A DNA stretch of 64,000 nt from Deltaproteobacteria bacterium RIFCSPHIGHO2_01_FULL_43_49 (GTDB taxonomy: Bacteria > UBA10199 > SPLOWO2-01-44-7), in contig MGRG01000012.1 in the NCBI GenBank assembly GCA_001798075.1, positions 155,852 through 219,851 of the forward strand, given 5' to 3'. Both the position numbers and the translations under genes were made by a program. Shown here one piece after another: positions 8,134 through 17,617 of the stretch. Position 1 is the stretch's first letter. Each line of letters begins with the position of its first letter. Below the pieces are notes generated by a model. The model was not told the DNA's origin, did not search any database, and worked only from the letters and a program-made list of their open reading frames with translations.

Positions 8134-11025
8134 ATGAAAAAATGGTTATTACTGGGATTTTGCATTGTTTTATTGGCCTCTTGTACCCATAAAAGGGCTC
8201 AAATAACCGCTGGCCAACCATCAGGGGGTTTTGGACCGCCGACTCCGACCGCCTCGGGCGATATACCAGAACCGCCACCCCCAACCCCCCCCGAGGTGCT
8301 GAACTGTCCAACCGATGGAACTTACACGGTTATCAATCCCTACAAACAGGGGGTAGAAAAGTATGTTGGACCCTTGGATTCGCAACGTCTGAATGATTTT
8401 CAGCCTCATATCCAGCCAAGAAATGCAGGAGGAAAGATCGCCGATTTTCAAGTCTATCGAGAAGCAAACCAATTTTATTTACTAACGGGGTATGGCAAAA
8501 CGCTTGTTACTAAATCCTACGACATGACCGCCAGTCAGAGCCAGATAGATAACAGTCCGGTCCTGGACGAAACTCTTTTGGATGCGGCTATCCAGCAAGT
8601 CATTGCATTTCCTTATCAGAACAAAACATGGCTTGTTGCGGCCACCCATTTGAGTCTCAACTTTTTTGAAAGCCAAGCGGGTGACATTACCAATACAAAA
8701 GGTCAGATCCCTTTTCCCTCATCCATCATCTCTCTTTTTTATGATGCGGCAAACCAGGAGCTCTATGTGGCTGATGCAGAGGGGGATGTTTTCAGGCTGG
8801 CTATGTCTTCTGCCGAGCGTGGTGGTTGTATCGATCGCGTTGTCAGCAAAGAGGAATTTCTTGAAAGAACTATTCAAAAAATACAAGTGGCCAAAGACAA
8901 GCTATATGTTCTTTCTGAAAAGGGTGTTGATTCTTCTGTCGTGAATCTTGAAAATATGGCGGCTTTGCCAAATTTGGTTGCCGATATTTTCGGTGGTTTT
9001 GCAGAAGGCTTTATGAAAGAAACATTGCGCTTGATGTATGTCCTGACAGATCCCACCCACTTACGTTTAGACAGCATTGATTTAAGCAAGGGTGAAAGAA
9101 AAACGCTGCGTACGGATAGCATGAGTGGGGCCACTCACGTGCGTGCTCAAATCAACGACTTTTTTGTCAATCAAGACAAGATTTATGTTGTGGCTGGTCG
9201 CTTGTTTACGGAGAGCGAGAATCAGGAATTGCTCAGTGGCGTTTCTTCGTATTTAATGTCTCTCTGTGGAAGACCGGATCAACTTTGTTCCAAATCGATG
9301 CCGCTGTTATGGTTGTCTATGCCGAATCTTCCTCAAGAACTCAATCGTATCGCGGAAACCCTCCTAGGGCGATCTCCTGCATTTTCTTCTCTTTCACGAT
9401 ACCATGCCAAACCTGCTGGCCTTGTTGTCTTTAACAATAATAATTTGGCCACACCCAGCACCATTTATCTTCTCCAAGACACACAAAACACGGGAGAGCC
9501 TTTTCAGAAGGGGCTTTGGGATGTGCAGGGTGTCAACAAGAGTGGGGATATTTATCTAGCCAGTTCGAGGGTTGTTCTGCATTTGACACCACAAGGGTCG
9601 AATAACTTTGCTCAATCATTACTCCATTATGAAGACCTCCCGGGAACTTTTAGTGACTTTGTGTCATTTATACAATCGGCCAGGCAAACTTATAAAATTG
9701 ACTATCTCTCCAATAATGGACAAACAGCTGTGCTTCGCTTGAGAGGGTTTACGATCAACCGTGCCTTGGAAAATGTTTTAGTCTCTGCTAACCCTGTTGT
9801 AAAAAGTGAACACAAAAGCAGGGGACTGCCACGCAACATTGTTGGAAGAAAAAAGAGCGATATTTTTACATCAATCGACTGGGTCGACTATGCTCATAAG
9901 TGGATAGCAAAATGGAATGGTGCGCAAGCAACAGACCTTGGTAGTCCATTTGAATCTTTCCCCTATAAGATTAGCTCATGGGATCCTATTTCGGGAAGCA
10001 CAACCGTCGCTTACCTTGACAACAAGCAGAACACAGATCCTATTGACGACGTCTATGTTACTAAAATAATTGATCCACAAGGACAAGAAGTACTTGCGCA
10101 GCCACAGGATGTCATTGCTCCAGCCCTTCCAGCCCTTTTGGAACTTCCCTACGCACCATCTTGTACCATGAAGATACAACGGGGATTAAAGGGTGTCACT
10201 AGCATCGGTCCTCCAAGAACTACCAAAACCAGCTATTTTTATCTGTCTTATGTAAAATCGACCTTTACTGGGACGGGGTGTCCCAATAATCTACCTCCAC
10301 CTACGACTCACGCCATCATGAACAGTTTTTCAAAGAGTAGTATGGGTTGGTCAATCAACGACTCCCTTGATTTAGGCGAGGTATCTACAGTAGTGGGGGG
10401 AGGCGGCTTTGCCGGTCCTTTAAGAAGAGAGTCAAGCGGTGATCTCTACTTTTTGGTCAAGATACCAGCTTTAGTGATGGTCAAATACGGAGTTAAACAC
10501 GACCCCGCAGGTAACCCAATCAGTGAGGAAGAATTTTTGGGCCGCAGCTTTTTGGTTTTCGACGAAGCGATGAAAAATATCATTGTGGCTAAAGGAGAGA
10601 GTGACTCTTTGGTGCTAGCCGATAAAGGCTCCTCCTCTTTCGCCAGGTTTTACCGCTTCCCCTGGTCAGATCTTATTCAGAGGGCTGATTTGGATGAACC
10701 CAATACACAAAATCCACCGGGACCTTTGGCCTTGGATGTTGCTCATGAATTGGGCTATTCCCTGCAACTCGATATTTTAGATAACGATGTTGCGTCGATT
10801 TTGCAGCTGGGTAACAACAATGTTTTACTAAATATTGTGGGAAAACTGGGGACATCCCGTTTGGAATTGCTAAAAATTGATGCGTCTAATCAGTTTCAAC
10901 GCCTCTTAAGTGGTCGTTTTCAGAGGCTCATGGATATGGCCTATGATGAGGAAGACCACCGCAATATTGTTTTGTCGCTGGAAGACAACGGCCTTGAATT
11001 CTATAGGCTTCCGCTAATTCCTTAA
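8134..11025 (+). CDS. Large lipoprotein of unknown function
   Basis: The frame is open from 8044, but the ATG at 8134 is preferred. It has an AAAGGTGG ribosome-binding site and starts a clean lipoprotein signal (MKKWLLLGFCIVLLASC, lipobox LASC, modified Cys at residue 17). The mature protein (963 residues in all) begins with a Pro/Gly-rich linker and then a long region of beta-rich segments with recurring patterns such as 'DKIYVVAGR', 'YLLQDTQN' and 'GDIYLASSRVVLHL'. These resemble the blades of a beta-propeller or other repeated surface domain, but I cannot assign a family. It is probably anchored to the outer or inner membrane through its N-terminal lipid. It is monocistronic and converges on pckA. 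Confidence 0.8.
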   Translation: MKKWLLLGFCIVLLASCTHKRAQITAGQPSGGFGPPTPTASGDIPEPPPPTPPEVLNCPTDGTYTVINPYKQGVEKYVGPLDSQRLNDFQPHIQPRNAGGKIADFQVYREANQFYLLTGYGKTLVTKSYDMTASQSQIDNSPVLDETLLDAAIQQVIAFPYQNKTWLVAATHLSLNFFESQAGDITNTKGQIPFPSSIISLFYDAANQELYVADAEGDVFRLAMSSAERGGCIDRVVSKEEFLERTIQKIQVAKDKLYVLSEKGVDSSVVNLENMAALPNLVADIFGGFAEGFMKETLRLMYVLTDPTHLRLDSIDLSKGERKTLRTDSMSGATHVRAQINDFFVNQDKIYVVAGRLFTESENQELLSGVSSYLMSLCGRPDQLCSKSMPLLWLSMPNLPQELNRIAETLLGRSPAFSSLSRYHAKPAGLVVFNNNNLATPSTIYLLQDTQNTGEPFQKGLWDVQGVNKSGDIYLASSRVVLHLTPQGSNNFAQSLLHYEDLPGTFSDFVSFIQSARQTYKIDYLSNNGQTAVLRLRGFTINRALENVLVSANPVVKSEHKSRGLPRNIVGRKKSDIFTSIDWVDYAHKWIAKWNGAQATDLGSPFESFPYKISSWDPISGSTTVAYLDNKQNTDPIDDVYVTKIIDPQGQEVLAQPQDVIAPALPALLELPYAPSCTMKIQRGLKGVTSIGPPRTTKTSYFYLSYVKSTFTGTGCPNNLPPPTTHAIMNSFSKSSMGWSINDSLDLGEVSTVVGGGGFAGPLRRESSGDLYFLVKIPALVMVKYGVKHDPAGNPISEEEFLGRSFLVFDEAMKNIIVAKGESDSLVLADKGSSSFARFYRFPWSDLIQRADLDEPNTQNPPGPLALDVAHELGYSLQLDILDNDVASILQLGNNNVLLNIVGKLGTSRLELLKIDASNQFQRLLSGRFQRLMDMAYDEEDHRNIVLSLEDNGLEFYRLPLIP

Positions 11026-11030
11026 CTGTC

Positions 11031-11070
11031 GCGGCAGTTTGCCAACGTCCACTGGACGTTGTTTGCCTGC
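11031..11070. terminator. Hairpin between convergent genes
   Basis: A perfect 8-bp inverted repeat (AACGTCCA, one base, TGGACGTT; 11044-11060) is nested in GGCAG/CTGCC arms. It fills the short gap between the lipoprotein and pckA stops. There is no long T-run, so termination is a positional inference. Confidence 0.4.
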
Positions 11071-11077
11071 CTTGACT

Positions 11078-12568
11078 TTATTTAAAACGCTTGTAGTTTT
11101 GGGAGAAAAGATTAGCGAGTTTTTGTGCCTGCGCAGTGTAGGCTTGTTTGTCTTTCCAGCTCTGGGATGGCTCCAAAATTTCTTTTGGAACTCCAGCGCA
11201 TTGTTCGGGAATGCTGAGATGAAACTGGGCATTAGGTTTGAAGGCGATTGTTTCCAGACTACCATTGATACAGGCTTCAATAATGGCTCGCGTGTAGGGG
11301 AGAGAAATTCTTTTTCCAACTCCAACGGGACCCCCTTGCCAACCGGTGTTGATCAGGTAAACAGGTGTTGAATATTTTTTCAGTTTTTCACCAAACATCT
11401 TGGCATAATGCGTTGCTGGTCTGGGCAAAAAGGGAGCACCAAAACAATTGCTAAAGGTTGCTTGAGGATCTTTGACACCTGTTTCGGTGCCGGCGAGTTT
11501 GGCAGTATACCCGGAGAGAAAATGATACATCGCTTCTTCGGGAGTTAGTTTTGCAACCGGTGGTAACACGCCAAAAGCATCTGCTGTCAAAAAGAAAATG
11601 GCTTTGGGGTGGCTACCGACACTGGGAACGACAGCGTTATCAATGTAATCGATGGGGTAGGCAGCGCGTGTGTTTTCTGTAATGGAGTCATCATTATAAT
11701 CAACCTCTTTTGTGTTTGGCTCGATGACAACATTTTCCAGAACTGTTCCCTGTCGAATCGCTTTCCAAATTTGTGGTTCGAATTCCTGCGAGAGGCGGAT
11801 ACATTTTGCATAGCAACCCCCCTCCAAATTGAAAACACCGGTGTCAGACCAACCGTGTTCATCATCACCAATAAGGCGGCGCTTGGGATCAGCAGAAAGA
11901 GTTGTTTTACCGGTGCCGGATAGCCCAAAAAACAATGCAACATCTTCCGCATTACCCACATTGGCTGAACAGTGCATTGGCAAAATTCCTTTTTCTGGCA
12001 AAAGGTAATTGAGTGTAGTGAAAATCGACTTTTTGATTTCACCCGCATATTGTGTGCCGCCGATCAAAACGATTCGTTTTTCAAAATCGAGAATGATGAA
12101 GGTTTCTGAATCAGTTCCGTCTTCTTTTGGGTTTGCCAGAAAATAGGGAGCTGCAATAATCGTCATGTCGGCATTTCCTTGGATTTTTTCTCCCTTGGCG
12201 GGTCTCAAAAAAAGATGATGGGCAAAAAGATTGTGCCAAGCAAGCTCTGTAACGACCTTTATATCGAAGCGGTGTTTGGAATCAGCACAAGCATAAGCAT
12301 CGCGCACGAAAGTTTCTTTCGTTTTTAAATAATCCTGTACTTTCGCCAGCAATTTATCAAAACGATCTCTAGAAAAAGGTTTATTGACCTTGCCCCATTC
12401 GATATTTTTCTTGGTGTCTTGAGTGTCAACAAAAAACCGGTCATTAGGGGAACGGCCAGTCCTTTTTCCCGTTTTAACAACTAATGCTCCATTGGATGCA
12501 AGGACTCCTTCGTTGCGTTGGAGTGCGTGTTGAATCAACTCAACTTGGGCCAGATTTTGATAGACCAT
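11078..12568 (-). CDS. pckA: Phosphoenolpyruvate carboxykinase (ATP)
   Basis: Gluconeogenic conversion of oxaloacetate and ATP to PEP, CO2 and ADP. The diagnostic blocks are TGKRTGRSPNDRFFV, GLSGTGKTTLSADPKRRLIG (ATP-type P-loop), DDEHGWSDTGVFNLEGGCYA, LTADAFGVLPPVAKLTPEEA and the GWQGGPVGVGKRI region. At 496 residues it is somewhat shorter than typical enzymes. An in-frame stop lies just upstream of the ATG at 12568, so the N-terminus lacks roughly 15-20 residues of the usual leader but no catalytic part. It fits with the sdh and suc genes nearby. Confidence 0.95.
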   Translation of the reverse strand: MVYQNLAQVELIQHALQRNEGVLASNGALVVKTGKRTGRSPNDRFFVDTQDTKKNIEWGKVNKPFSRDRFDKLLAKVQDYLKTKETFVRDAYACADSKHRFDIKVVTELAWHNLFAHHLFLRPAKGEKIQGNADMTIIAAPYFLANPKEDGTDSETFIILDFEKRIVLIGGTQYAGEIKKSIFTTLNYLLPEKGILPMHCSANVGNAEDVALFFGLSGTGKTTLSADPKRRLIGDDEHGWSDTGVFNLEGGCYAKCIRLSQEFEPQIWKAIRQGTVLENVVIEPNTKEVDYNDDSITENTRAAYPIDYIDNAVVPSVGSHPKAIFFLTADAFGVLPPVAKLTPEEAMYHFLSGYTAKLAGTETGVKDPQATFSNCFGAPFLPRPATHYAKMFGEKLKKYSTPVYLINTGWQGGPVGVGKRISLPYTRAIIEACINGSLETIAFKPNAQFHLSIPEQCAGVPKEILEPSQSWKDKQAYTAQAQKLANLFSQNYKRFK

Positions 12569-12667
12569 AGGTTGCGTTACATTGCAGAATTATTATGGAA
12601 TTTCAAATATATTTTAAAGTTTGGAAAACAAGCAACTTTCTTCTATCCTAGCCGATGATAGGTTCAG

Positions 12668-14134
12668 ATGGCGACCCTTTTATTTAACCAGCCTGTGTTA
12701 GCTAGCGGAATGGATTACGCTGTTTTTGCAGCCGGCCTTGAATGTGCCGGTGTGCCTGCAACGGATCCAATGCGGATTCTTGTTGATGCTTATTTGAATC
12801 CCCTACAGCCTGCGAATACATCAGCCAAGAGAGAACTAAAACGCATTATTGAAGGATCGGTTAAACAACATCCTGGCCCTTGGATAAAGACTATGGCGCG
12901 TGTTGAAGGGAGTTGGTTTGTTCCGCAAAGCCGACGCCAATTTTCACCAACTCCATCTTTCTTCTCGAGCATTGGCGAGCCAGCAAGAGAATTTGTTGAA
13001 TCGAGAACAATTTCTTTTAAAAAACAAAGTTCCTCCACGAGCGTTCAAATGGCTGGCTCTAGTGAAGGAAATGGTAATCAAATTGCATTAGAGGAGGCTT
13101 GGAAGAGGCTTGCCAAATTTTTAATGGCGACCCCTTTCAGGTGGAATGCTTCTACTCCTAACCAAGAGGCTATTGAATCGATTGCCAATATTGCCGATTT
13201 ACTCTCTCCAGAAGATCGACTCAAGTTTGCAGAGGAATTTCGGTCAATGCTGGCAGATAAAGAACATCAGGTTCGCGAAGGGGTTGTGCTAATTCTAGCG
13301 CGTCTCTTTCCGAAGTTGAACCCAAGGGAGTGCTTGCCTTTTGTCATGGCTTTGCTTGCAAGATTTGAAGTGGAACACTTTTTGAGTAATGCATTTAAAG
13401 TCCTTTGCCAAATGGTTGACGCCTTACAAAGAGAAGATTGTTTGGAGTTATTGAAAAAATTGGAACAGGATATTGTCAAGGTTGATGTACCAGCTCGTAC
13501 TGAAAAGATAAAACTTTTGGCCCATGTCGCTCGTCGATTGGAAATAAAGGAGCGTTTGCATATTGTGGAGTTTTTGGAAACTCTCCTAAAGGACACGCAA
13601 AATGGTGACAGGCAGACTGCTATTTCTGTGATTATTACTATTTTCCCTGATTTGCCACCGGAGGAGCGTCTGCGTATGGCAAGGCTCTTTGAAGCCCTTC
13701 TAAAAGATAAGGAGCATAGCATCCGAAAAGCCGCTGTTACTGCACTCGTTCACATCTTTTCCAATTTTCCCTTAGAAGAACGTTTGCCATGGGTCTTAGC
13801 GGTCGAAGAATTAATCAAAAATGCTAGCGATATATATATTGCTGTAGAAGCATTAAAAGAGATGATTCCCCACTTGGCCACGAAAGATCTCTTGCCAAGG
13901 GCCCTGACGCTTGTGAGCGTTATAAAGGGTACCTATGATAATTATTTTCATTCAATTCAAAAAACGCTACTTGGGATCGTTATTCTCTTAAACTATGAGG
14001 ATCGTTTGAGAGTTGTTGCAGAATTGTCAAAGAAATTTCAAGAGAAAGACAAACGGTATGGCGAGGCTGCAGGCGTGGTACTTTCTGCAATGGAGCCCCT
14101 CTTGTTAAAGCCGGTGGAAAATCCTACCTCTTAA
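12668..14134 (+). CDS. HEAT-like repeat protein of unknown function
   Basis: The 488-residue protein has no recognisable signal peptide. After a low-similarity N-terminal part (residues 1-170), at least five helical repeats of about 38-40 residues follow. Each has the pattern 'L.pEeRL..a..feaLLkDkeh.iR..av.al..if', for example PEERLRMARLFEALLKDKEH and LEERLPWVLAVEELIKN. This looks like a HEAT/armadillo-type solenoid, usually a protein-protein interaction scaffold. A weak promoter (TTGGAA, 17 bp, TATCCT) lies 19-47 bp upstream. The 3' end overlaps sdhB (convergent) by 11 bp. Partner and role are unknown. Confidence 0.72.
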   Translation: MATLLFNQPVLASGMDYAVFAAGLECAGVPATDPMRILVDAYLNPLQPANTSAKRELKRIIEGSVKQHPGPWIKTMARVEGSWFVPQSRRQFSPTPSFFSSIGEPAREFVESRTISFKKQSSSTSVQMAGSSEGNGNQIALEEAWKRLAKFLMATPFRWNASTPNQEAIESIANIADLLSPEDRLKFAEEFRSMLADKEHQVREGVVLILARLFPKLNPRECLPFVMALLARFEVEHFLSNAFKVLCQMVDALQREDCLELLKKLEQDIVKVDVPARTEKIKLLAHVARRLEIKERLHIVEFLETLLKDTQNGDRQTAISVIITIFPDLPPEERLRMARLFEALLKDKEHSIRKAAVTALVHIFSNFPLEERLPWVLAVEELIKNASDIYIAVEALKEMIPHLATKDLLPRALTLVSVIKGTYDNYFHSIQKTLLGIVILLNYEDRLRVVAELSKKFQEKDKRYGEAAGVVLSAMEPLLLKPVENPTS

Positions 14135-14864
14135 AAACTTTTTGCCAAAATTTCGCCACAGGGTCGTAGTAGCGGGTGACAACGCGCTCTTTGAGAGGAA
14201 TGATAGCATTGTCGGTGATCGTGATATGTTCCGGACAAACTTCCGTGCAACACTTGGTGATGTTGCATAAACCCATTTCAAATTTTTCTTTGAGGAGTGG
14301 CAGACGGTCTTCTGTGTCAAGGGGATGCATTTCCAAAGAAGCGACCCTTACTAAAAATCTGGGTCCCAAAAAGTTATTCTTTTTGTGATTTCTGATCACG
14401 TGGCAAACATCTTGGCACAAGAAACATTCAATGCATTTTCGAAATTCCTGGACGCGGTCAATATCTTTTTGCTGCATCCGCCAAGTTCCGTCGGGTAGCG
14501 CTTCCTTTGGTTTGAATTTGGGGATCTGTTTATTGATTTCATAATTCCAAGAAACATCACAAACCAAATCTTTGATGATGGGAAAGGCTTTCATCGGTTC
14601 TACTGTTATTGGTTTGTCGAGGGGGAGCTGATCCATTCTTGTCATGCACATGAGCTTTGGTTTGCCATTCACCTCGCCCCCGCAAGAGCCACACTTACCG
14701 GCTTTGCAATTCCATCGGACAGAAAGTGTGGTGTCTTCTTTTGCCTGAATATGATGAATGGCATCCAACACGACCATCCCTTCATGCAAAGGGACTTCAT
14801 ATTCTTTGAATGCACCCCCTTTGGAATCGCCGCGAAAAACTTTTAGTTGAGCCTTCTTTTGCAT
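14124..14864 (-). CDS. sdhB: Succinate dehydrogenase / fumarate reductase iron-sulfur subunit
   Basis: Electron-transfer subunit of complex II. It carries three cluster motifs: the [2Fe-2S] ligands in RWNCKAGKCGSCGG plus a later MC, the [4Fe-4S] set CIECFLCQDVC, and the [3Fe-4S] set CNITKCCTEVCPE with one ligand shared back to the 4Fe centre. The 246 residues match the family. The start overlaps the sdhA stop by one base (TAATG), so translation is coupled. Gene order on the minus strand is membrane anchor, sdhA, sdhB, which I associate with the actinobacterial/deltaproteobacterial complex II lineage. Confidence 0.95.
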   Translation of the reverse strand: MQKKAQLKVFRGDSKGGAFKEYEVPLHEGMVVLDAIHHIQAKEDTTLSVRWNCKAGKCGSCGGEVNGKPKLMCMTRMDQLPLDKPITVEPMKAFPIIKDLVCDVSWNYEINKQIPKFKPKEALPDGTWRMQQKDIDRVQEFRKCIECFLCQDVCHVIRNHKKNNFLGPRFLVRVASLEMHPLDTEDRLPLLKEKFEMGLCNITKCCTEVCPEHITITDNAIIPLKERVVTRYYDPVAKFWQKVFKR

Positions 14865-16660
14865 TATTTGAGTCCTTCATTGATGAGGGCCATCAGTTCC
14901 GCCGGCATTTGTGGTAAATTTTCTTTGGCAATTTGCATCGTTTCCCCTTTTTTACGGATGCAGAAATTGATCTTGCCAAATTCTTTTTCGGATTCAGGGT
15001 AATCCAGTCTCGTGTGGCCGCCACGGCTTTCTTTTCTCTCGAGTGCCGCGCGGGTAATCGCTTCCGAAACGGTCAATAAATTTTTCAAATCGATACAATA
15101 GTGCCAACCCGCGTTATAGATTCGTTCCCCAGTCGCCTTGACATGCTTGGCCCTTGTTTTTAATTCTTCAATTTCTTCCAAGGCTTGCTTCAGTTCCTTT
15201 TCTTCCCTGACAATGCCAACTAATTTTTCCATTGTCTTTTGCAAATCTTCCATCACTTGAAAAGGATTTTCACCGCCGTGTTGTTCAAAAGGTTTTAAGA
15301 GTTCGTGCATGCAAGAGGAGACCTGAGACTCGAGACTTGAAACTTGAGATTTCTGTTTCGCATATTGCGCCGCGGCCAAACCGGCTCTTCTTCCAAATAC
15401 AATGAGATCCGAAAGAGAATTGCCGCCGAGACGATTTGCCCCATGCAATCCCGCCGCGACTTCGCCGGCGGCAAAAAGTCCAGGGACGGTCGCAGCTGTT
15501 GTTTCGGCATCGACTCGGATTCCACCCATAATATAATGAGCAGTCGGCCCTACTTCCATCGGCTCTTTTGTGATGTCGACATTGGCCAGTTCTTTAAATT
15601 GATGATACATGCTGGGGAGTTTTTTCTTGATCGTTTCAGCATCTATTTGGGAGGCGATATCCAGGAAAACGCCACCATGGGGCGAACCGCGACCCGCTTT
15701 CACTTCCGCAGTGATGGCCCTTGCCACCACATCTCTTGTCAGCAAATCGGGTGGGCGTCTGGAATTTTTATCCCCGGCAAGCCAGCGTTTGCATTCCTTT
15801 TCATCTTCTGCGAATTCTCCCTTAAACATGTCGGGGATGTAGCGAAACATAAAACGTTCACCCTTGGAATTTTTTAGGATACCCCCCTCGCCACGAACCC
15901 CTTCCGTCACCAAAGTCCCTTTAACACTCAATGGCCAGACCATGCCGGTTGGATGAAACTGAACAAACTCCATATCGATCAAGTCAGCGCCTGTCTGATA
16001 GGCCAAGGATTGACCATCCCCGGTGTATTCCCAGGAATTGCTGGTGATACGATACGATTTTCCAATCCCACCGGTTGCCAAAACAACTGCCTTTGTCTTG
16101 AAGCAGACAAACTCACCGGTGGCTCTCCAGTATCCAAAAACTCCGGAGATTTTATCGCCATCTTTCAAAAGATGCGTCGTGGTACATTCCATGTAGACTT
16201 TAATATTTTTTTGATGAACGGCATAATCTTGAAGTGTGCGAATCATTTCCAAACCGGTTCGATCCCCCACATGGGCAAGCCTCGGATAACGATGCCCCCC
16301 AAAATTCCTCTGCAAAATTTTGCCATCTTTGGTTCGATCAAACACGGCACCCCAGGCTTCCAATTCATTCACGCGAGCTGGAGCTTCTTGCGCATGAATT
16401 TGAGCCATCCGCCAATTGTTGACCATTTTCCCGCCTCGCATTGTGTCTCGAAAATGGACTTGCCAGTTGTCTCTGGGATCGACATTGGAAAGGGCTGCGG
16501 CAACTCCCCCTTCGGCCATCACCGTGTGGGCTTTGCCCAAAAGCGATTTGCAAATGAGTCCAACGGAGGCTCCTTGGAGGGAAGCTTCTATAGCCGCTCG
16601 GAGCCCTGCACCTCCGGCACCAATCACAATCACATCATGTTCGTATGTTTCGTATTTCAT
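14864..16660 (-). CDS. sdhA: Succinate dehydrogenase / fumarate reductase flavoprotein subunit
   Basis: Catalytic FAD subunit of complex II. Visible motifs are the dinucleotide fold (VIGAGGAGLRAAIEA), AEGGVAAALSN, the His-flavin region NFGGHRYPRLAHVGDRTG, FVQFHPTGMVWP, TEGVRGEGGILKN, DVVARAI, GGIRVDAET and GLFAAGEVAAGLHGANRLGG. The length (598) is normal apart from a short insertion KSQVSSLESQVSS, which is encoded by a period-7 DNA array at 15318-15352. The insertion lies between the FAD domain and the C-terminal helical domain, where variation is tolerated. The following sdhB overlaps by 1 nt. Confidence 0.96.
   Translation of the reverse strand: MKYETYEHDVIVIGAGGAGLRAAIEASLQGASVGLICKSLLGKAHTVMAEGGVAAALSNVDPRDNWQVHFRDTMRGGKMVNNWRMAQIHAQEAPARVNELEAWGAVFDRTKDGKILQRNFGGHRYPRLAHVGDRTGLEMIRTLQDYAVHQKNIKVYMECTTTHLLKDGDKISGVFGYWRATGEFVCFKTKAVVLATGGIGKSYRITSNSWEYTGDGQSLAYQTGADLIDMEFVQFHPTGMVWPLSVKGTLVTEGVRGEGGILKNSKGERFMFRYIPDMFKGEFAEDEKECKRWLAGDKNSRRPPDLLTRDVVARAITAEVKAGRGSPHGGVFLDIASQIDAETIKKKLPSMYHQFKELANVDITKEPMEVGPTAHYIMGGIRVDAETTAATVPGLFAAGEVAAGLHGANRLGGNSLSDLIVFGRRAGLAAAQYAKQKSQVSSLESQVSSCMHELLKPFEQHGGENPFQVMEDLQKTMEKLVGIVREEKELKQALEEIEELKTRAKHVKATGERIYNAGWHYCIDLKNLLTVSEAITRAALERKESRGGHTRLDYPESEKEFGKINFCIRKKGETMQIAKENLPQMPAELMALINEGLK
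15318..15352. repeat. Heptanucleotide array (GAGACTT-like x5) inside sdhA
   Basis: Five degenerate 7-bp units (GAGACCT, GAGACTC, GAGACTT, GAAACTT, GAGATTT) are read in frame on the minus strand as a Ser/Gln/Val-rich insert. Confidence 0.85.
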
Positions 16661-16665
16661 ACAGC

Positions 16666-16803
16666 AAATTCTAAATCTTAAGCACTAAATTCTAAACAAA
16701 TCCCAAATCCCAAATTCAAATGTCCCAAATGATTTTGTTTGGAATTTCGGTCATTAGAATTTTGAATTTGTTTAGGATTTCGAAATTAGAATTTAGTATT
16801 TTC
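16666..16803. repeat. Period-7 palindromic array between sdhA and the membrane-anchor gene
   Basis: Heptads such as AAATTCT, AAATCTT, AAGCACT, AAACAAA and TCCCAAA (twice) run through the first half. The second half is roughly their inverted complement, so the whole array could fold into a long AT-rich hairpin. It fills the only gap in the sdh operon. Part of it, including AAGCACTAAATTCTAAACAA, is identical to the array after aspS (56587-56713). Confidence 0.85.
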
Positions 16804-16809
16804 ATAATC

Positions 16810-17532
16810 TTAAATCAGTCTTATATCGTTGATAACGCCCATTGCACAGAGCCGCACATACAAATCGGCAAGTCCCACCGTAAAGAGGCTAATCCAAGCC
16901 CATAGCATATGACGTTCGTTGAGCAGGCTCACGCCACTCCAGGCCTTGTGTCTCAAATGAGCCAATGCACACGAGGAAAAACAATCCAGACCGCCACCCA
17001 CAATGTGCCGCAGTGAATGACAGGAAAAAGTATAGAGGCTTAGGAAAAAAGTATTTAAAAATAAAACCAGTGTTCCAACACCGATGCCAAACTTTTCATC
17101 AAACCAAAAGGCCTCATAGACATCGTACCAGAGCACCAAAATAATCGCGACGGCTACATACATAAAAAAGCGGTGCAGATTTTGCAAGATGAAGGGAAAT
17201 TTTGTTTCGCCGGAATAGCGATGCTCGGCTATTTCACCGACGGCACAAGCGGGGGGATCCAAAAAGAAGGATCGATAGTAAGCCTTGCGGTAATAATAGC
17301 AGGTTGCGCGAAAGCCAAGGGGCGCCCACAAAATCAAAAAAGCGGGTGACCAATGCCACCAATCAAAAAGGAAAAGGGGTGAGTAAAAAGGGGAAAGATA
17401 GGGGCCCCATTGGTAGTTATTTCCCTCAAAAGCGGCCCATGTTGAATAGACGACAAAACTGCCAAACCCCAGAACAACCAACAGCGGTTGCAACCACCAA
17501 AGATCTTTTCGTTGTGTCTCACCCAAAGACAT
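16810..17532 (-). CDS. Succinate dehydrogenase membrane anchor (cytochrome b-type subunit)
   Basis: The 240-residue integral membrane protein has about five hydrophobic segments. It contains recognisable stretches WWLQPLLVVLGFGSFVVYST, YLSPFYSPL, ILWAPLGFRATCYYYRKAYY, NLHRFFMYVAVAIILVLWYD and SCHSLRHIVGGGLD. Conserved His residues in the last two are likely haem ligands. This is the unusual SdhC-like family I know from actinobacteria and myxobacteria rather than the classic small SdhC/SdhD pair. It is first in the sdh operon. No Shine-Dalgarno sequence precedes the ATG, and a TATACA box lies at leaderless distance. Confidence 0.85.
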   Translation of the reverse strand: MSLGETQRKDLWWLQPLLVVLGFGSFVVYSTWAAFEGNNYQWGPYLSPFYSPLFLFDWWHWSPAFLILWAPLGFRATCYYYRKAYYRSFFLDPPACAVGEIAEHRYSGETKFPFILQNLHRFFMYVAVAIILVLWYDVYEAFWFDEKFGIGVGTLVLFLNTFFLSLYTFSCHSLRHIVGGGLDCFSSCALAHLRHKAWSGVSLLNERHMLWAWISLFTVGLADLYVRLCAMGVINDIRLI

Positions 17533-17537
17533 AAAAT

Positions 17538-17543
17538 TGTATA
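17538..17543 (-). promoter_or_regulatory. Candidate -10 box of the sdh operon
   Basis: TATACA on the minus strand ends 5 bp before the ATG at 17532, so the predicted +1 coincides with the start codon. No convincing -35 box was found. Confidence 0.3.
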
Positions 17544-17617
17544 CAGCCTGCGCTTTTCTGTTATTTTTTTAGAGACTTGTCAAGGATGCCTTCTGGTGTT
17601 AGAGACGCAGGCGTTTT

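Noticed and set aside
16666-16803. Small gene in the sdhA/membrane-anchor gap
   Set aside because: The open frame there is low-complexity translation of the period-7 array.
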